Source of the DNA: Spongospora subterranea f. sp. subterranea
Taxonomy: Eukaryota; Endomyxa: Phytomyxea; Phytomyxea; Plasmodiophorida
Assembly (NCBI GenBank): GCA_049724395.1
Contig: JAUGWO010000170.1
Span: forward strand, 1 to 64,000
Direction: 5' to 3'
Length of the DNA stretch: 64,000 bases
In this document: positions 22,194 to 35,000 of the stretch, in pieces
Layout: the number at the start of each line of letters is the position of its first letter
How positions within the stretch are numbered: the stretch's first letter is position 1
The notes under the pieces: generated by a model
Database searches by the model: none
Told to the model about the DNA's origin: nothing
The model's input: only the letters and a program-made list of their open reading frames with translations
Program-made: the position numbers and the translations under genes

Positions 22194-23648
22194 ATGGAGC
22201 GGCATTCGTTCAAGCTCCAACGTGTTGGCTCATTGCACGCGATGTTGTACACGTTGATCGCATCTGATGCCGTCATCAACTACGTTTCGTGGCTCCAGGA
22301 TATGAACGGCGTGCCGTATACGTCGATAGGAGGCAGGGCCGACCCTGGATCGTCCAGTCTGGTGGACTTGAGGAGCGTCGATACCGGTGTCATAATTCGC
22401 CTCAACATAACGGTGATATCATCAGAGGAATGCTACTGGTTGCAGCGCCGTCCTGACAGGGTTACTTTAAAATTCAACAGCGATCACGTTATAGTGGTAA
22501 GTCCAAAGGATCAAGAGCTTTGTCGCGCCAACAGGCTACGAGACAGGTGCGCCAGCACCGATTACGCCGCTATCATGACAGAACATCATTTCTCATGGTT
22601 CCACTCAGTATGTGGAGTGGTTTGCTATACCGTCGATAAGACATACGCCAACCATGCTATTACTGTGGCCAGCCCAAACCTTGAGGTTGTGATAAACGGA
22701 AGAGCATTGCTAGGCAGTCCTGGACGTGCAACATCTTTGACAGACAGCATGGTATTGACAACGAACTTAGAGTTAGTACCATCACAGCTATCTTCCCGAG
22801 TCCTAATCGAGGAACCGGGAACTGACAATTTTCGCCTGGCGCTCCCTCACGATCTAGACTTATGGGTACCCTATGAGGATAGCCTGAGAAGTCGAGATGT
22901 TTTTTTCAATCACAACCTCGGATCTGCCGTCTTCACCAACATACAGGAAAGCTACGGTCAAGTCGCCAGTTGGACCACATCCCACCAAGTACCACAGTCA
23001 GAACCGAGTTTTGACATTGCAGACAAGGAGACGCTGATCCGTACTGCAGAGAACGAGTTGAGAAGACCTATCACAGCCCTGAAGTCGGTGCGGTTCGATA
23101 TACACATTGCAGGTACCATCTCTGCCATATCGTCCAGAATGAAGGAGTCCGAGAACAATGTTCAACGGTGCGCTTGTCACGTCCTTGCTGATAAGGGATA
23201 TAACTATGCAAAGTGTAATGTTGAGTGTGCTGGCACCTACGATATGTTCGCAGGCGACCGGTATCTAGGCTCATCTCCTTGCAAGCAGGTTGGCATGGCA
23301 GCTATATCATCGCTCAAAGTCCCAATAACAGCTGGGTCGACTCTATGCACCACGACATCAAGAGCAGTAAAAGAGGCGCAAGAGGTGACAGCATCTGCAC
23401 CTAGCCAGACTGTACTTAGTGAATCGACATCATGGTGGCAGAGCACATGGCAAGCAGTTCAAACATTTCCGGCGGTGGCAATTGACACATGTACCTCGTT
23501 CTATCACGCGATGGAAATGCGCCTAAGCCGCATAGGAGCAATCATAACATCATGTTTGATGATAATGTTTGCACTAGTAGCCATTTACGCTCTGACAAGG
23601 TGTTTTCCGAAAATACTACGCGGCATTTGCTGTCTGAAAGACGGGTGA
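22194..23648 (+). CDS. Cys-rich type I membrane glycoprotein, possibly an endogenous viral fusion protein
   Basis: An uninterrupted 484-codon frame without introns, unlike its host-gene neighbours. It encodes 16 Cys, a long beta-rich ectodomain, an Asn-Ile-Thr glycosylation site, a juxtamembrane segment, one transmembrane helix (about residues 445-470) and a short tail with paired Cys. A strand followed by SSEEC and a Tyr-Trp pair, then a Trp-Phe/Cys-Gly..Cys patch that could be a fusion loop, and a later Cys-rich domain before a stem, recall the layout of class II fusion glycoproteins of the phlebovirus Gc type, also captured by some LTR retrotransposons. This is pattern resemblance only. 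A TGA lies directly upstream of the ATG and no convincing signal peptide is seen, so the frame may be the downstream part of a longer precursor. A host surface protein is the alternative. Confidence 0.5.
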   Translation: MERHSFKLQRVGSLHAMLYTLIASDAVINYVSWLQDMNGVPYTSIGGRADPGSSSLVDLRSVDTGVIIRLNITVISSEECYWLQRRPDRVTLKFNSDHVIVVSPKDQELCRANRLRDRCASTDYAAIMTEHHFSWFHSVCGVVCYTVDKTYANHAITVASPNLEVVINGRALLGSPGRATSLTDSMVLTTNLELVPSQLSSRVLIEEPGTDNFRLALPHDLDLWVPYEDSLRSRDVFFNHNLGSAVFTNIQESYGQVASWTTSHQVPQSEPSFDIADKETLIRTAENELRRPITALKSVRFDIHIAGTISAISSRMKESENNVQRCACHVLADKGYNYAKCNVECAGTYDMFAGDRYLGSSPCKQVGMAAISSLKVPITAGSTLCTTTSRAVKEAQEVTASAPSQTVLSESTSWWQSTWQAVQTFPAVAIDTCTSFYHAMEMRLSRIGAIITSCLMIMFALVAIYALTRCFPKILRGICCLKDG

Positions 23649-23649
23649 A

Positions 23650-24200
23650 CACGCGATAAGACCGGGACATGAAGGTGGGAAATTTCACGTTGACTAGCTC
23701 CTCAGGTCGCATGGCTATATCGGACACTGAATAAAAAGCAGTCGTTTGGGCCCTTTACCACGACACGATACATTCAACGTTACACACCTAAGCAACACTG
23801 AAGCACAGTCACCATGCAGATTACTGAACACAGCAGAGATAGGGTGACGCTGTATCATGACATAACTGTTGTTACGATCATTCGCTACACACTACGGAAC
23901 AGCCTAGGATGTTCAGTAACAAAATGAGTTATCGAATCACAATCGACGCCCTAATTTCAGGCGGAGTAACGGTCAATCATTACACGTCGACAGCACAACC
24001 AATCCGCCATGCCGTGTCACATGCGGTTGTTACGATACTTGCTGTAGACACGACGCCTAGTCTAGGAGATCCAGTGACTGATCTATCAAATTACAGTCAA
24101 TATCACAAACCAATTTCAAGCGGCACATTGCGGGTCGACGAGACGATCTCTCGCGGGTAAACTCGGTCTCAGATGGCGAGCCATTGGAGGAAGGCAGTGC
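23650..24200. other. Spacer with small open frames
   Basis: An 83-codon plus frame (23909-24160) and a shorter one starting at 23814 lie downstream of the glycoprotein-like ORF on the same strand. Neither is recognised. They could be remnants of the same inserted element. The last 50 bases are the 3' flank of the convergent kinase-like gene. Confidence 0.3.
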
Positions 24201-24209
24201 TCATGTTTA

Positions 24210-25865
24210 TCATGCTGGTTTTCCTTTATCTATGCTTTCAATGCATTGTAGAACAATAGGTGGCACGGGCTGATTTCGCCGATCGACCAACGACCAGTTG
24301 ACATCAGCGAAGAACTGGTGCTGAATTATTTCAGAGAACCCATTTCGACCACAGCCTAGTCGCTTATTAATATCAACCTCAATCAGTTTGGATATTATAT
24401 CACACGCTGCAGTTGACACAAATGGTGGGTACCGGATGGACACACTCAAGATCTTGTTATTCAGCTCGGTAGGATCTTGGTCTCGGAATGGAGGAAATCC
24501 GACTAGAAGCTCGTATATGAGAACACCTAATCTCCACCAGTCTGCTTCGGATCCTTCGCGTTGACCATTCAGGTATTCGGGCGTCCTGTACTCTGGATTT
24601 CTACATGGCTGATCATTATTGTTCGCATCCAACGCAATTCGAAAGTCAGTAATGACAACATGTCCAGCGGAATCAAGTGCAATATGCTCTGGATCCATAT
24701 TGCGAAATATGGATCCTCTCCTGTGGAGATAGTTGACCGTGTGGACGATTTCAGCGACGAAAAATCGGGTGACTTCTTCGGACAGACGGCGCAGCGAACG
24801 AAGATGTACGAATAACTGCCCCCCTTGAACGTATTCGTAAACTGCCCATGAAAAATACGGCGAAATATCATAATCCAAACACTGCATGATATAGGGGTTG
24901 TTGAATGATGATATACGTCTCATTGCATCTATTGCCATCTGTAAGAACGTTTGATTGTAAATCAGATTGTCGCAGCAGGTTTGACGATCATGCACTTACA
25001 GATGCCGTTTTTAGAGAACCTGTTACTTTCTGCATCATAAATCTTTCCCCATTGGGCGAATATACAACCAAAACTATATCACCAAATACGCCTTGGCCTA
25101 AGGTCTTTTCTATATGCATATCGTTGATATCGAACCGTCGCTCTAATGCTGATGTTGCCAGTGATGATCGCACATCGTTGCTGATTACTGGGGTATGTTG
25201 AGAAACCAGTGTTATGCTATCATCAGGTCGTATGACAGTAAGGCGTTTTATCCCCGATTGGTTTGAGAACGAGGACAAGCTGGGGGAGTTGAGATAATTC
25301 AACTTTCGTAAATGCGTTACTACGACTTTGTGCTGACGAGGGTTGTTTCGGCGAATGCAAATCATCTAAAACGCTCTCAGGGTGCTTCCAATATTTTTCT
25401 ACTTTGGGATCGGAATTTGATCTTGCCCTGGGAGCGTTGTACTTACGACGATGCCCTATTTGTGATGTCAGCGCGGTCAACCATTCTTTAGCCTCGTTGG
25501 CGTCGTTAGCAAGCAAGCTAAATATCCTTCCTGTGATAACAATTTCGAAGCGGCACTGATCCTTTCGCGACTGCTCGACACAAACCATTTCATGAACCGG
25601 AATGGCTCCTGGATGTAGGATTAGAGATTAAATCAAAACAGATTCGTAACAGGAACCTTGGTTTTTCCATAGCTCTGATTTATCTTTACTGTAGGTTAGA
25701 ACGTTTTCATACAAACAGAAAAAACGCCTTTGCCAAAGAGTAAGGCCGACGAGTGCCTTTGGACTTTTCTTTCGAAGGTATCCGGACAATATCAGCTATA
25801 ATCATGGTTCAGAGACGACATAGCGCTAGTTAACTTTCCAGTACCTGACCCCCAGAGATAGACAT
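24210..25865 (-). CDS. PH domain-AGC pseudokinase (PKB/Akt-like architecture)
   Basis: The start at 25865 gives MSISGGQ, spliced to LILSGYLRKK, opening a PH domain that continues WQRRFFCLYENVLTYS and ends near ANEAKEWLTALTSQI. A Ser-rich linker leads to a kinase domain: GQGVFGDIV (Gly-rich loop), FMMQKV (ATP Lys), an HRD region reading FRNMDPEHI, a DFG region reading TDFRIA, DWWRLGVLIYELLVGFPPF, and an AGC tail (DVNWSLVDRR). The catalytic Asp of HRD is Asn, the following Lys is Asp, the metal-binding Asn is His, and DFG is DFR. Three required positions are thus lost while the fold-defining residues are kept. Such a protein would bind phosphoinositides and act as a scaffold or allosteric partner rather than a kinase. 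Introns are about 45-60 bases. Confidence 0.82.
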
Positions 25866-26020
25866 ACTCTCGACCAAAAGGTCTTAGACTATAGAAAATT
25901 TGCGTCAAGCACTAATTTGGCACGCGCCACTTAGGCAATCTAATACTTCACTTGCAATCAAAAATGAAATTTACAAAGGTCGATAAATATATTATTTGGT
26001 GGGTAAACGATTAGTCAGTA

Positions 26021-29000
26021 TCAATGCATCATGTAGAAAAAATCATTATTGCGACGCGATGGCGCTACATGGTCCTCAACGACAACGTCCGCATTCATTG
26101 AATCGGTATGAGTAATGGCAAATAACAACTTCCTGTACAAGATCTCTTTGCTACTATACGCTGGCAATTCCAGGTTGAAAAAACAGGTATCTGCACGGGG
26201 GAATCGTGAATCAGGCGACTCCGGGTTGGGCGTCGTCTTGATTAACAACCGTGTGTGCGTCCTGATAAATTCCCCATCATCAACAGGCAACCGTTCCTGA
26301 GCCCAGGCAAAGCGCACGAAACGTCGCCGCTCGTCTTGAGAAAAATCATGAAGAACATCCCAGAAATAAGCTATATGCGGGATCGCTCTCGGACACTCCT
26401 GAATATTCTATGATCGCACATAACCAATTGAGTTGGAAAATCTGTTAATCAAGCAGCAGACTTACGTGTATGTCGTCTTAGCAGCTCAATATCTACGTTC
26501 TCGCGTCCGTTAACAAGTAACTCAAGTTCGTTATGGAGGAGAATGTTTAGCAATTGCACTGGAATAACTTTGTTGATGCCACGACGAATTGCGTTGATTT
26601 GCGGCTTGGCCTCATTAACTCTGGCGTTGTGTACTAACTGCACATATTCATCTCGATCTGCCAAAGTTACCCGCTGTTTATCTCCTCCTGGACGTAAAAG
26701 GGCAATGCTACGATCGCTAAGTGGAGTGGAGAATGTTTCGTCAATCATATCAGCAAACAGGTCAGAGTCCAACGACCGGACAAGGTGTAGAACCATCGAC
26801 GTTTGATGATCGATACTTGATAAATCGGCGGCCGTTACTTCATCCTGTACCAACGGTTTCCAAGTAAATGCAGGCAAACGAATGCTAATCCGTACTCCGG
26901 TTCGAAGGCAACAACCTAAAATAATGGTGTAAATTGAGACGCATGTGAAAAAGACGTCGAGACCAACCGATAATTTGGCCAAAAAATTCAAACAAAGTAA
27001 GGGTTGAAGACGATACGGCAGCAGAAGGCCGAATGACGAACGTATCCTGATTTTCGCCAATTTTTCCTTGCTGGTTCGGCGAAGGGATAAACAAAGGGCT
27101 ATCATGCTCCATTAACTCTGCGCTGATGTCGCTGAAAAACTGGCGATAGGGGCCACCCTCGCCAGCAACATCTTCTCCATTGAAAATCACCTCGAACGCT
27201 AAAAACGGGTCAGTTCCGTGAGGACGAGGAGGTCGTAGATCGAATGGAGATAAATCGCGCATCTGTGTAATAGATTGACATACAGATCTGGGAATCTATA
27301 ATGAGCATCACCCACCTGTAGATAAGCATTGCCAAAGAAAGTATCTCGAACGAAATCGGAATTTTGAGCGCGACGAACGGCAAGCTCTAATCTATTGAAG
27401 AATAACATGGGAGAGTGACGATTGGTTTCAGCGGTGAGGTCAGCAACGCTCATGAGAAAATCTCGCTTCACATGTCTGAAAATGAAGCAACGGCAGCGTC
27501 GAAGAATTCCACTAATGCCATATTGAGAACTACGGTCGCAGCGTCGAAGATCTACGAGAGGCAATATATCAACAACTAAACGGTTGAAATGCTTGAGAAC
27601 AGAGAATATCAGCCGAAGGTCCGTAACGTTCACTTTTGCATGTTGTCTTAGTAAAGGGAACTTCAGCTCGTCAAAACTAATCTGGGAACACCGGAAATCC
27701 ATGATATTTGAGCATGCTGCATGATCGGCAGTATCGTGAAAAAAATTGAGCAGCTCCTCATGAACTGGCGTGGGGAGCTTGAACCAGGAAGAAGCACTGT
27801 CCTTTGCGCGTGATTCGTCACGAAACGCGATCATTGATAGATTATAATCAAATCCTACGTCTTGTAACCAATGCCAAACCTGAATACAGCTTTAACAATG
27901 ACAAAGCCAAACAAAACAGTTCATACATTAAGGATTCCTTCCGATGAACTGCACTCCGACGCGACAGCCGTTACAAAAGCGGAGATGTCAGGAAGAGGAC
28001 CATTCATGTCCCAATTTCCTGCGAATCCGACTACGTCGGAATGATCTTTAATCCAAAAGATATCCTTACATAACTGGTATTCCGACAATAAATGTTGAAT
28101 GGCTGCAATCAACTTTCCCGAAAGAGAGCCGTCTTCCAGTAGAAGCACGCTTTGAATGAATTGAATTAGCCGATTGTCGTTCGACGCAATGTTCTGCAAC
28201 CTATGGAAAAAAATGATTATACAAGTACAGAAAATCGACAGAATATATACCTCTCAACACGGATACGACTTCTAAACCATTCCGATGATTCTATAATTGT
28301 ACTTTCCGCAGCCTCAATCAAAGAATCAACATCATCGTTTGATGACGCGATAACTGGAATGATGGCGAACATATTTGAATCTCTGATGGGGAGTTTGCGA
28401 ATGATAGAGTCACTTGTTACAGAACCATAAATTTCGAAACCAGACAAGGCGAGATACCAGTGATTATTTGAATTTTCACCTGTCATATATATTCTAAATC
28501 TTGAATAAGATTCGGTGCAGGAAGGAACGACGGGGAATATGAATGCAGCTCCTTTGGCGGAGAGCGAAGCATCATCAATTGCTTCATGGAGACATGTCCA
28601 TTCACCTTCACAAGTGAATGCTTCAAACTTCCAATGACGAAGAGCTTCAGTATGCCAAGACACATAATGACGCAACATATAATGAGTTGGACATATTTGC
28701 GCGTCATGAAAGTCGATCTCAAACCATTGATGTTCAGAGGACGTCGTGACGCAACGTACCAAATCACGGCCAACAACAGATTCGGGCCCCGCGGAATCGT
28801 TTTGTAATGAAGAAGGTCTAACAGTAACAAGCCCAGATTTCATGGGATTCGAAAAGGGTTCACTGCAGCCTTTTGTGCCAAGATACCAAATTAAGCCATT
28901 CTCATCCAGGGGGGATTCTGGAACAAAAATTACAGTTTTAGGCGTCGAAGTTAGATAATCTAAGGCATCAGCAAGAGATAATGATTTTGGCAGGTCCAAA

Positions 29001-32000
29001 TTTGTCCCAACAAACGCTAATTCTCCCAGAAACGAAATTTGTAGGTTCAACGATTTCACAATGCCTTGCATTCTTTGCAAGAGCAGGTTAACAGCAATTG
29101 ATGAGACGGAAGACAGTGGAATGCCATTAACGACAATCAGCTGCGGCTGTTCTTCTTCTGAGAATAACGAGAGTCTTGCACGCTCCACAAGGGACAGACA
29201 TGTCTGGCACGAAATATCTTGATCACCGCATAGCCATTTCATGATGTCAACTATGCCAGAGGCAGTATCGTACCTTTGCGCCGCCTGGGACAAGCTTTCT
29301 GGCGATACCGTATCAGATGACGGGTTTCTTTGGCGCCTGTCTTCGAACGCTGGACGAGGACTTTCACATGCAAGACAAATGTGGCTGGCAGCGTCATTAA
29401 CTAGGGTACATATTACACAAACCCATGTGTCGGTAAGCAAATCATCCTCCGTGGTGTCCTGCTCATGACCGACATCGGTTGGTTGCTCAGATTGACTGAC
29501 CAAACCGTCCATGGACGATTCAATGGATAATCGCAAAGGTTGAGCACGCAAAACATCTGCGGCGACCTGAAGATCGATCAACAGCTGCAAATAGGAAGTA
29601 AATGCGCCAGAACTAGATTCACTTGCTAAGAGGAAAATCATTTCTTGCCGGAGGTCAGCGATGAGAGAAAGAGTTGTTGCGAGAGCTGATGGAGATACGC
29701 TGTGAGACGATCCTTTGCAGTGTAGCTCGATGAGGTCATAAACTAGCCCAAGAACCATCTCTTTAATGGGAGAAGGGTCCATGGTCAGCAAGTCATATTG
29801 AATAAATATTTGCTCAATAAATCCAAACGCCATACTTGCTTGCTCCTTTTCCAGCAGTGTCCGATGTTTTTCTGTTAGAAACCGTATAATCCAAAATGAT
29901 AAGCTGAAATCCGGCGACAGAGGAGTCACCTTCATGAGGATTCGTACATGAGCTCCATCAATGGGATCGCCAATACGAGTCCAAAACCTGTCACCTGAGA
30001 CGATGCAATGTTGCAAGCTGGACGCGCCAGTCTTTCCACCAGAATAAGTTTTAATCAAAACAGAGCATTCGGCATCTGCGTAGACAGAGAAAGCCGAGTT
30101 AGCAGGCAAAATGCAATCCTTCCCAAATTGCACAACAAAAGAAGCCGCTCCGGAAACAAAGAACGAATCCGATTTGTTAGGCGAGCAAGTAAACAAATTT
30201 TGTCGTGAAAAATTGGCAGCTGCCGATAAGACACTCCTCTGAAATGCTCAGGATTTTTGACGTAAAATCCAAAGTCGATGAGGAGAATGCAGCACATAAC
30301 GAATCTTCGAACTTTCCAATAACCGAAGCATGCTCAGGAAGCGCAGCCCCGGCTCGGGGAAGAGTAGAAAACAGACATTGTGACAGCGAAGCAAAAATAA
30401 GCGACCCGAAATCTGTGGATTTAGCAAGACGTGACCCGATAAAGGAAGATGATTGCGAACATAAGGAAATGACAGAGCGGCGCGCTAGCAGTACTGGAAG
30501 TGGTTCTATTGCCGATTTCAAGAATGAAAGCGCAGATTGTTCGTCGTAGAGGCTACCGATGTTTTCAGTGCTGCAGATATATAAGCAAACATAGAAACTA
30601 GATGAAGCCGACAGAAACTAACCTGCACGATGAGTCCAACACATCAGGTTCCCGCAAAAGTGCAATCTTGAACCAAAAGTTTTGCAAAACTGCTTCGTCT
30701 TCGATAAACAGTTGTAAGAGGACAAGTTCACTGTCGTCTCGAATTGCCACGACAGTGCCAACGCGACCAATAAGGTGAACAAGAGAACTGTCAATAGGTG
30801 TTGTTCTGGAAGAAGACACCACCAGCTTTTGGCCAATCTCAACATCGTCGGTCATAAGTTCTGTCCAGTCACGGTCTAAAGCGGGAAAATGTACCGAGTC
30901 AGGAACCCGCTGGTTGCACAAGGTATACCTAAAACGGTTTAGAATAATAAACATAGCTGATAAGAACCCACTTACACTATCTTCATCGCAGAGACAGCAT
31001 CCCCAGCCCGCAGCGGCTGGCGTAACTGCTCGAAAAAATATACCATTTCATAGTCCCTAAACGATCCTCTGACATAATCTTGAATCGTTGGGATTATTTT
31101 GGCTTCCCAAAAGCGGATCATACGCTGTGTAGAAGTGTCGTCGACAACAGTGTTGCAAACTTCTTCGTGGTATGCACTTGATCCATAAACAAACTTCTCG
31201 CCTGTATCCAAACTACTTCTGTTTTCCTGATCATTAACAGGATGTAAAAACGCACAACTGGCATTAGACCCAGCAATTGGAGTAGCAAACCATCCGAAAT
31301 TGCCACTTGTTATATCCCATAATTTCTCTTGGCTGCGCTGAATTAATTCTCTGACACGTTCGAACTCGAAATTTCTCCATTTGGGAACTGTAGCTAAACA
31401 GATAAAATCTCTCGTGGCCAACTTAACGGCGGCAGGATCAGCAGCGCTGGAAAACCGAAGAAGCGCCTCGAGAACAAAAAAGGAACGAAAACTGAGTTCC
31501 AGAAAGAGCCATTTGTTGCTATCGACCAGTTGAGACGTATCTAGTTTTCCGAGTGAAAGCAAACCCGCTACATGGCTTCGCGACAATCGAAAACCTTGTC
31601 CAAGGTCAACTTCAAACAATGGTCGCGGACGGAGCCTGTTGATGCGGATCCTATGAGCTAGCGTTGCCGATGAATGTCCCGATTCGATGAGCTGGTTTCC
31701 GAACGCAATTTGTTGTGAAAACGGAATATCGGCATCGAAAGTAACCTGCTCGGCCATTATAACATGAGCAAATGAACTATCAGCCGCATAGTCAAGGACG
31801 AAGCCTTGATGCTTGACTAATCCTCCAACGTCGATTTCGACATAACTTCCAACACGTAAAGGTTCAGAAAAACCACCCAAAATACATATTGAACCAAGTA
31901 ACAGTCGCAAACGTGGAATGTTTGGAAGATCGGCCACGTTGATCCCGCTCAAGGACGAGTTGATGGCGGACGTCATAGCTTCCGACCAAGATCGAGATGA

Positions 32001-35000
32001 ACGAGATGAATCAAGCAAACAACGAGCCAAAGAAATGAATTCTGAAGCAACAGCAACAGCGGACCGACCGCTGAAGCGAAATAATCGATGACCTGTCGTT
32101 ACAGAATCTCCCTTTTTATCAAAGGAAGGCATGGACTTATAGGCGTCTTGATGGACGATCGAAACTGGGACACCAATGCTTGAAAGTTTTTGTGCAATAA
32201 CCTGACAGCCTTGAGGATTATCTTGCCAGACAATGGTTTGGCTAAACTGGCCAAGCTCAAAGAAGATGGATCGGGCCTTGTCTAAAGGGTTGTTTCGTGG
32301 CATTGGCTTATCATTTTGCAGGGGGTAATGGTCGTTTGGCATGCTTGAGCGAAAATGAATCGGATCGAAAATAAAACGGGCACGTTCTCCTGATGCAAAC
32401 GAACATGATGGCCGCACAGCAGAATGAGGTGCGTCCGACAGGTCAAAGTCTGAGAACGCCACACCCAGATCTTCTCCATTCAAATAAAACCGAATAATTT
32501 TTTCGTCCAAATCAATAGCCACACCAACAACATCACCGGTTTGCCACCTTTTAGAACTATATCGGCTTTGGTCACCATGCCATTTGGACAAACGGCGGCC
32601 GTCGTAGGCCCAGCTTTTCTTGTCATCGCCGATTCCGTTACCGGCACTACTAGAAGCGGATATGTCCAAGGTTGACCACCCGATTTGCATGACCCCAGAT
32701 GATTGTAGGAGAACTTCATAATACCATTTTCCCCCAGAAACGGACACTTTGCCAACAACAGTGGCAAACCCGTCTTTCTAAAAAATCAAGTTAGAGCGTT
32801 TAAGGAAATATAAAAGACATGGACATACGCTGACAACAACATTATCAGACAAAAACTGGACAGAACCGCCCCCAATTTCTTTCAAAACAACAGGAGAAGA
32901 CCCGAAGCGATGAAGAGATCGTTGCTGACAAGCTTGCAATGCCGCTTCTTCAAATTCTCGATCAGCTAGTTGAGCGTTTGGGTCGTTAGAAGGAGGAGAG
33001 CCCAAAACAAGTTCTGGCAAATCGTTGCTCAAGATAGATACCCAGCGGGATTGATCATTCTTCTCACACTTATGAGCAATAACATAAAACACTGAGCCGG
33101 CAGCTGAATCAGGTCGTTGATTAAAAGGAACTATAAGCTCCGCGATCACCTCAATCAAAGAGACTGGAAATGGACTATTGAAAAAAGGCAAAGTTGATGC
33201 TGGAGAAATGACAGGGAAAATGGCGTGACAGATTTTTACTGCAAGCCGAACGACTTGAAGAGGAAACCTGCATGGGTTCTGCATGATGACCGAAAGACAA
33301 TGTAAAAAATCCGGTTTGGCAAATGCAGAGAAACTCGCGTAGTTCGATGCTACAACGAAAAAAGACAGCACCTTTTGTAGACATTCATTAACGACGATGC
33401 GACATGCATCAGACCCGACATTGAGAGTCAAAAAATGCTGCAATACATCAAAAAATGATTGAAAAATCCTTCGCTGAAGACGTTTCAGATCAACAAGTAT
33501 ATCAGACAACACAAGATAAGTAGGAAGATTCACTGCACCAAACTGTAGAATGCGCAGAGCTACCAGACGGATGCCGGACCACACAGCATCGAAAAGATCG
33601 TTCTGGATCGAAGAAGGCGCTGTAGACTTTAACAAAATATCAAATCCGAGCTGAAACAATGACCAGGATTCTAGCAGCGTACAATGCTCAACGCTGAAAT
33701 CGAACCCGAAAAGATCCCGAAATGCCAAAAGTTTCGTAGGAGTATGGGAATGAGGTGAGGTAAGAGGCAACCCGATCACCTTAAGAAAAATGCCATATGC
33801 ATTGAACAGCTCAGAGCGTAAGGCCGGGATCAAACAAGAAACACCAGAAGTTAAGGACCCTGGAGCATCATTTTGAAGACATTTGAGAGTCCGAGAAAAA
33901 TGTCCCGACAAATATAGTTTAGGACTCTCGAAGGTCACGTGTTCATAGATTGACGCCATAACCCGCAAAGCTAATGTTCGATACACGGCACGAAGCTCTT
34001 GACCCTGCGCGATCCCACTAATTTGATGTAGAGAGAAGCGCTGGCGGATAATATCTAAAATCACATTAAACGGGGAAGAGCTCATCTTCCTCAGGACAAG
34101 AAACAGGAGGTGATGCCGCTTGCCATTGTTTCCAATGATGATATGCTTGAACGAATTTTCGCAGATGATCGACGCGAGACTCGAAACCTTTCTGAGCAAT
34201 TAAACCCAACTGTTCGCCGATAGAACCTCTTGGCATCGATGGAACAGAATGTGTCCGAAGAATTGGATTTTGAGATGTCAAACTTAGGCCGGTGGCAACA
34301 CTTCGAGACCGCCAGATATCTGGAATGTCGTAGCCACTGTCCCGACTACTTTCATTTTCAGAAAATGGAGAATGAAACGACATTAATTCCTCAGCACAGC
34401 GTACGACATGATTACATACTTGCAAAAACGGGGATTTGAAGGCGAGAGTCCCGCTTCGAAATTCGTTATACTTTGAGAACAATCCTTTAATAGCTGAAGT
34501 AACGTCAATATGTTCGTCGGATAGTCCCACATCAACACCGGCAGATTTACAAACCGAAACGAGTAAGCTGAGATTGTCCGGATGGCCGAACTCTAGCTCA
34601 AGGAAAGCCATAGAAATCGAATCAGTATTTACAGATGATTTCCCACCTTCTAATATTTTGGACTTGTTGAAGCATCCAATCCTAGTAACAACATTAAAAT
34701 GCAGTAAAACTAGAAAGTAAACTCAATCAATTTTGACCTGGAGTCGTTGCGCAGAGAGCGAAACAACTCGCAACTTCTCCAACAAAGAATTTCCCATAAT
34801 ACCTCCAGGATCTGCACGACCCTCAAGACGGTTGGCGCGAGTGATTTCTTGCAGCAAACCGGAGTGTTTAATCATGCATGCCATCACTGCTCGAATAGAT
34901 CGTTGCCATTCTGAGCATGTTTCCCTGAGCATTCAATAACGTAATGAAAATGAAGCTGACCTTCTTGAATTGAAGGAAGCTGTCTGTGAATGATGTGGAC

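Noticed and set aside
30205-30549. 114-codon plus-strand frame within the HECT gene
   Set aside because: It is antisense to a long coding exon of the ligase and has no motif.
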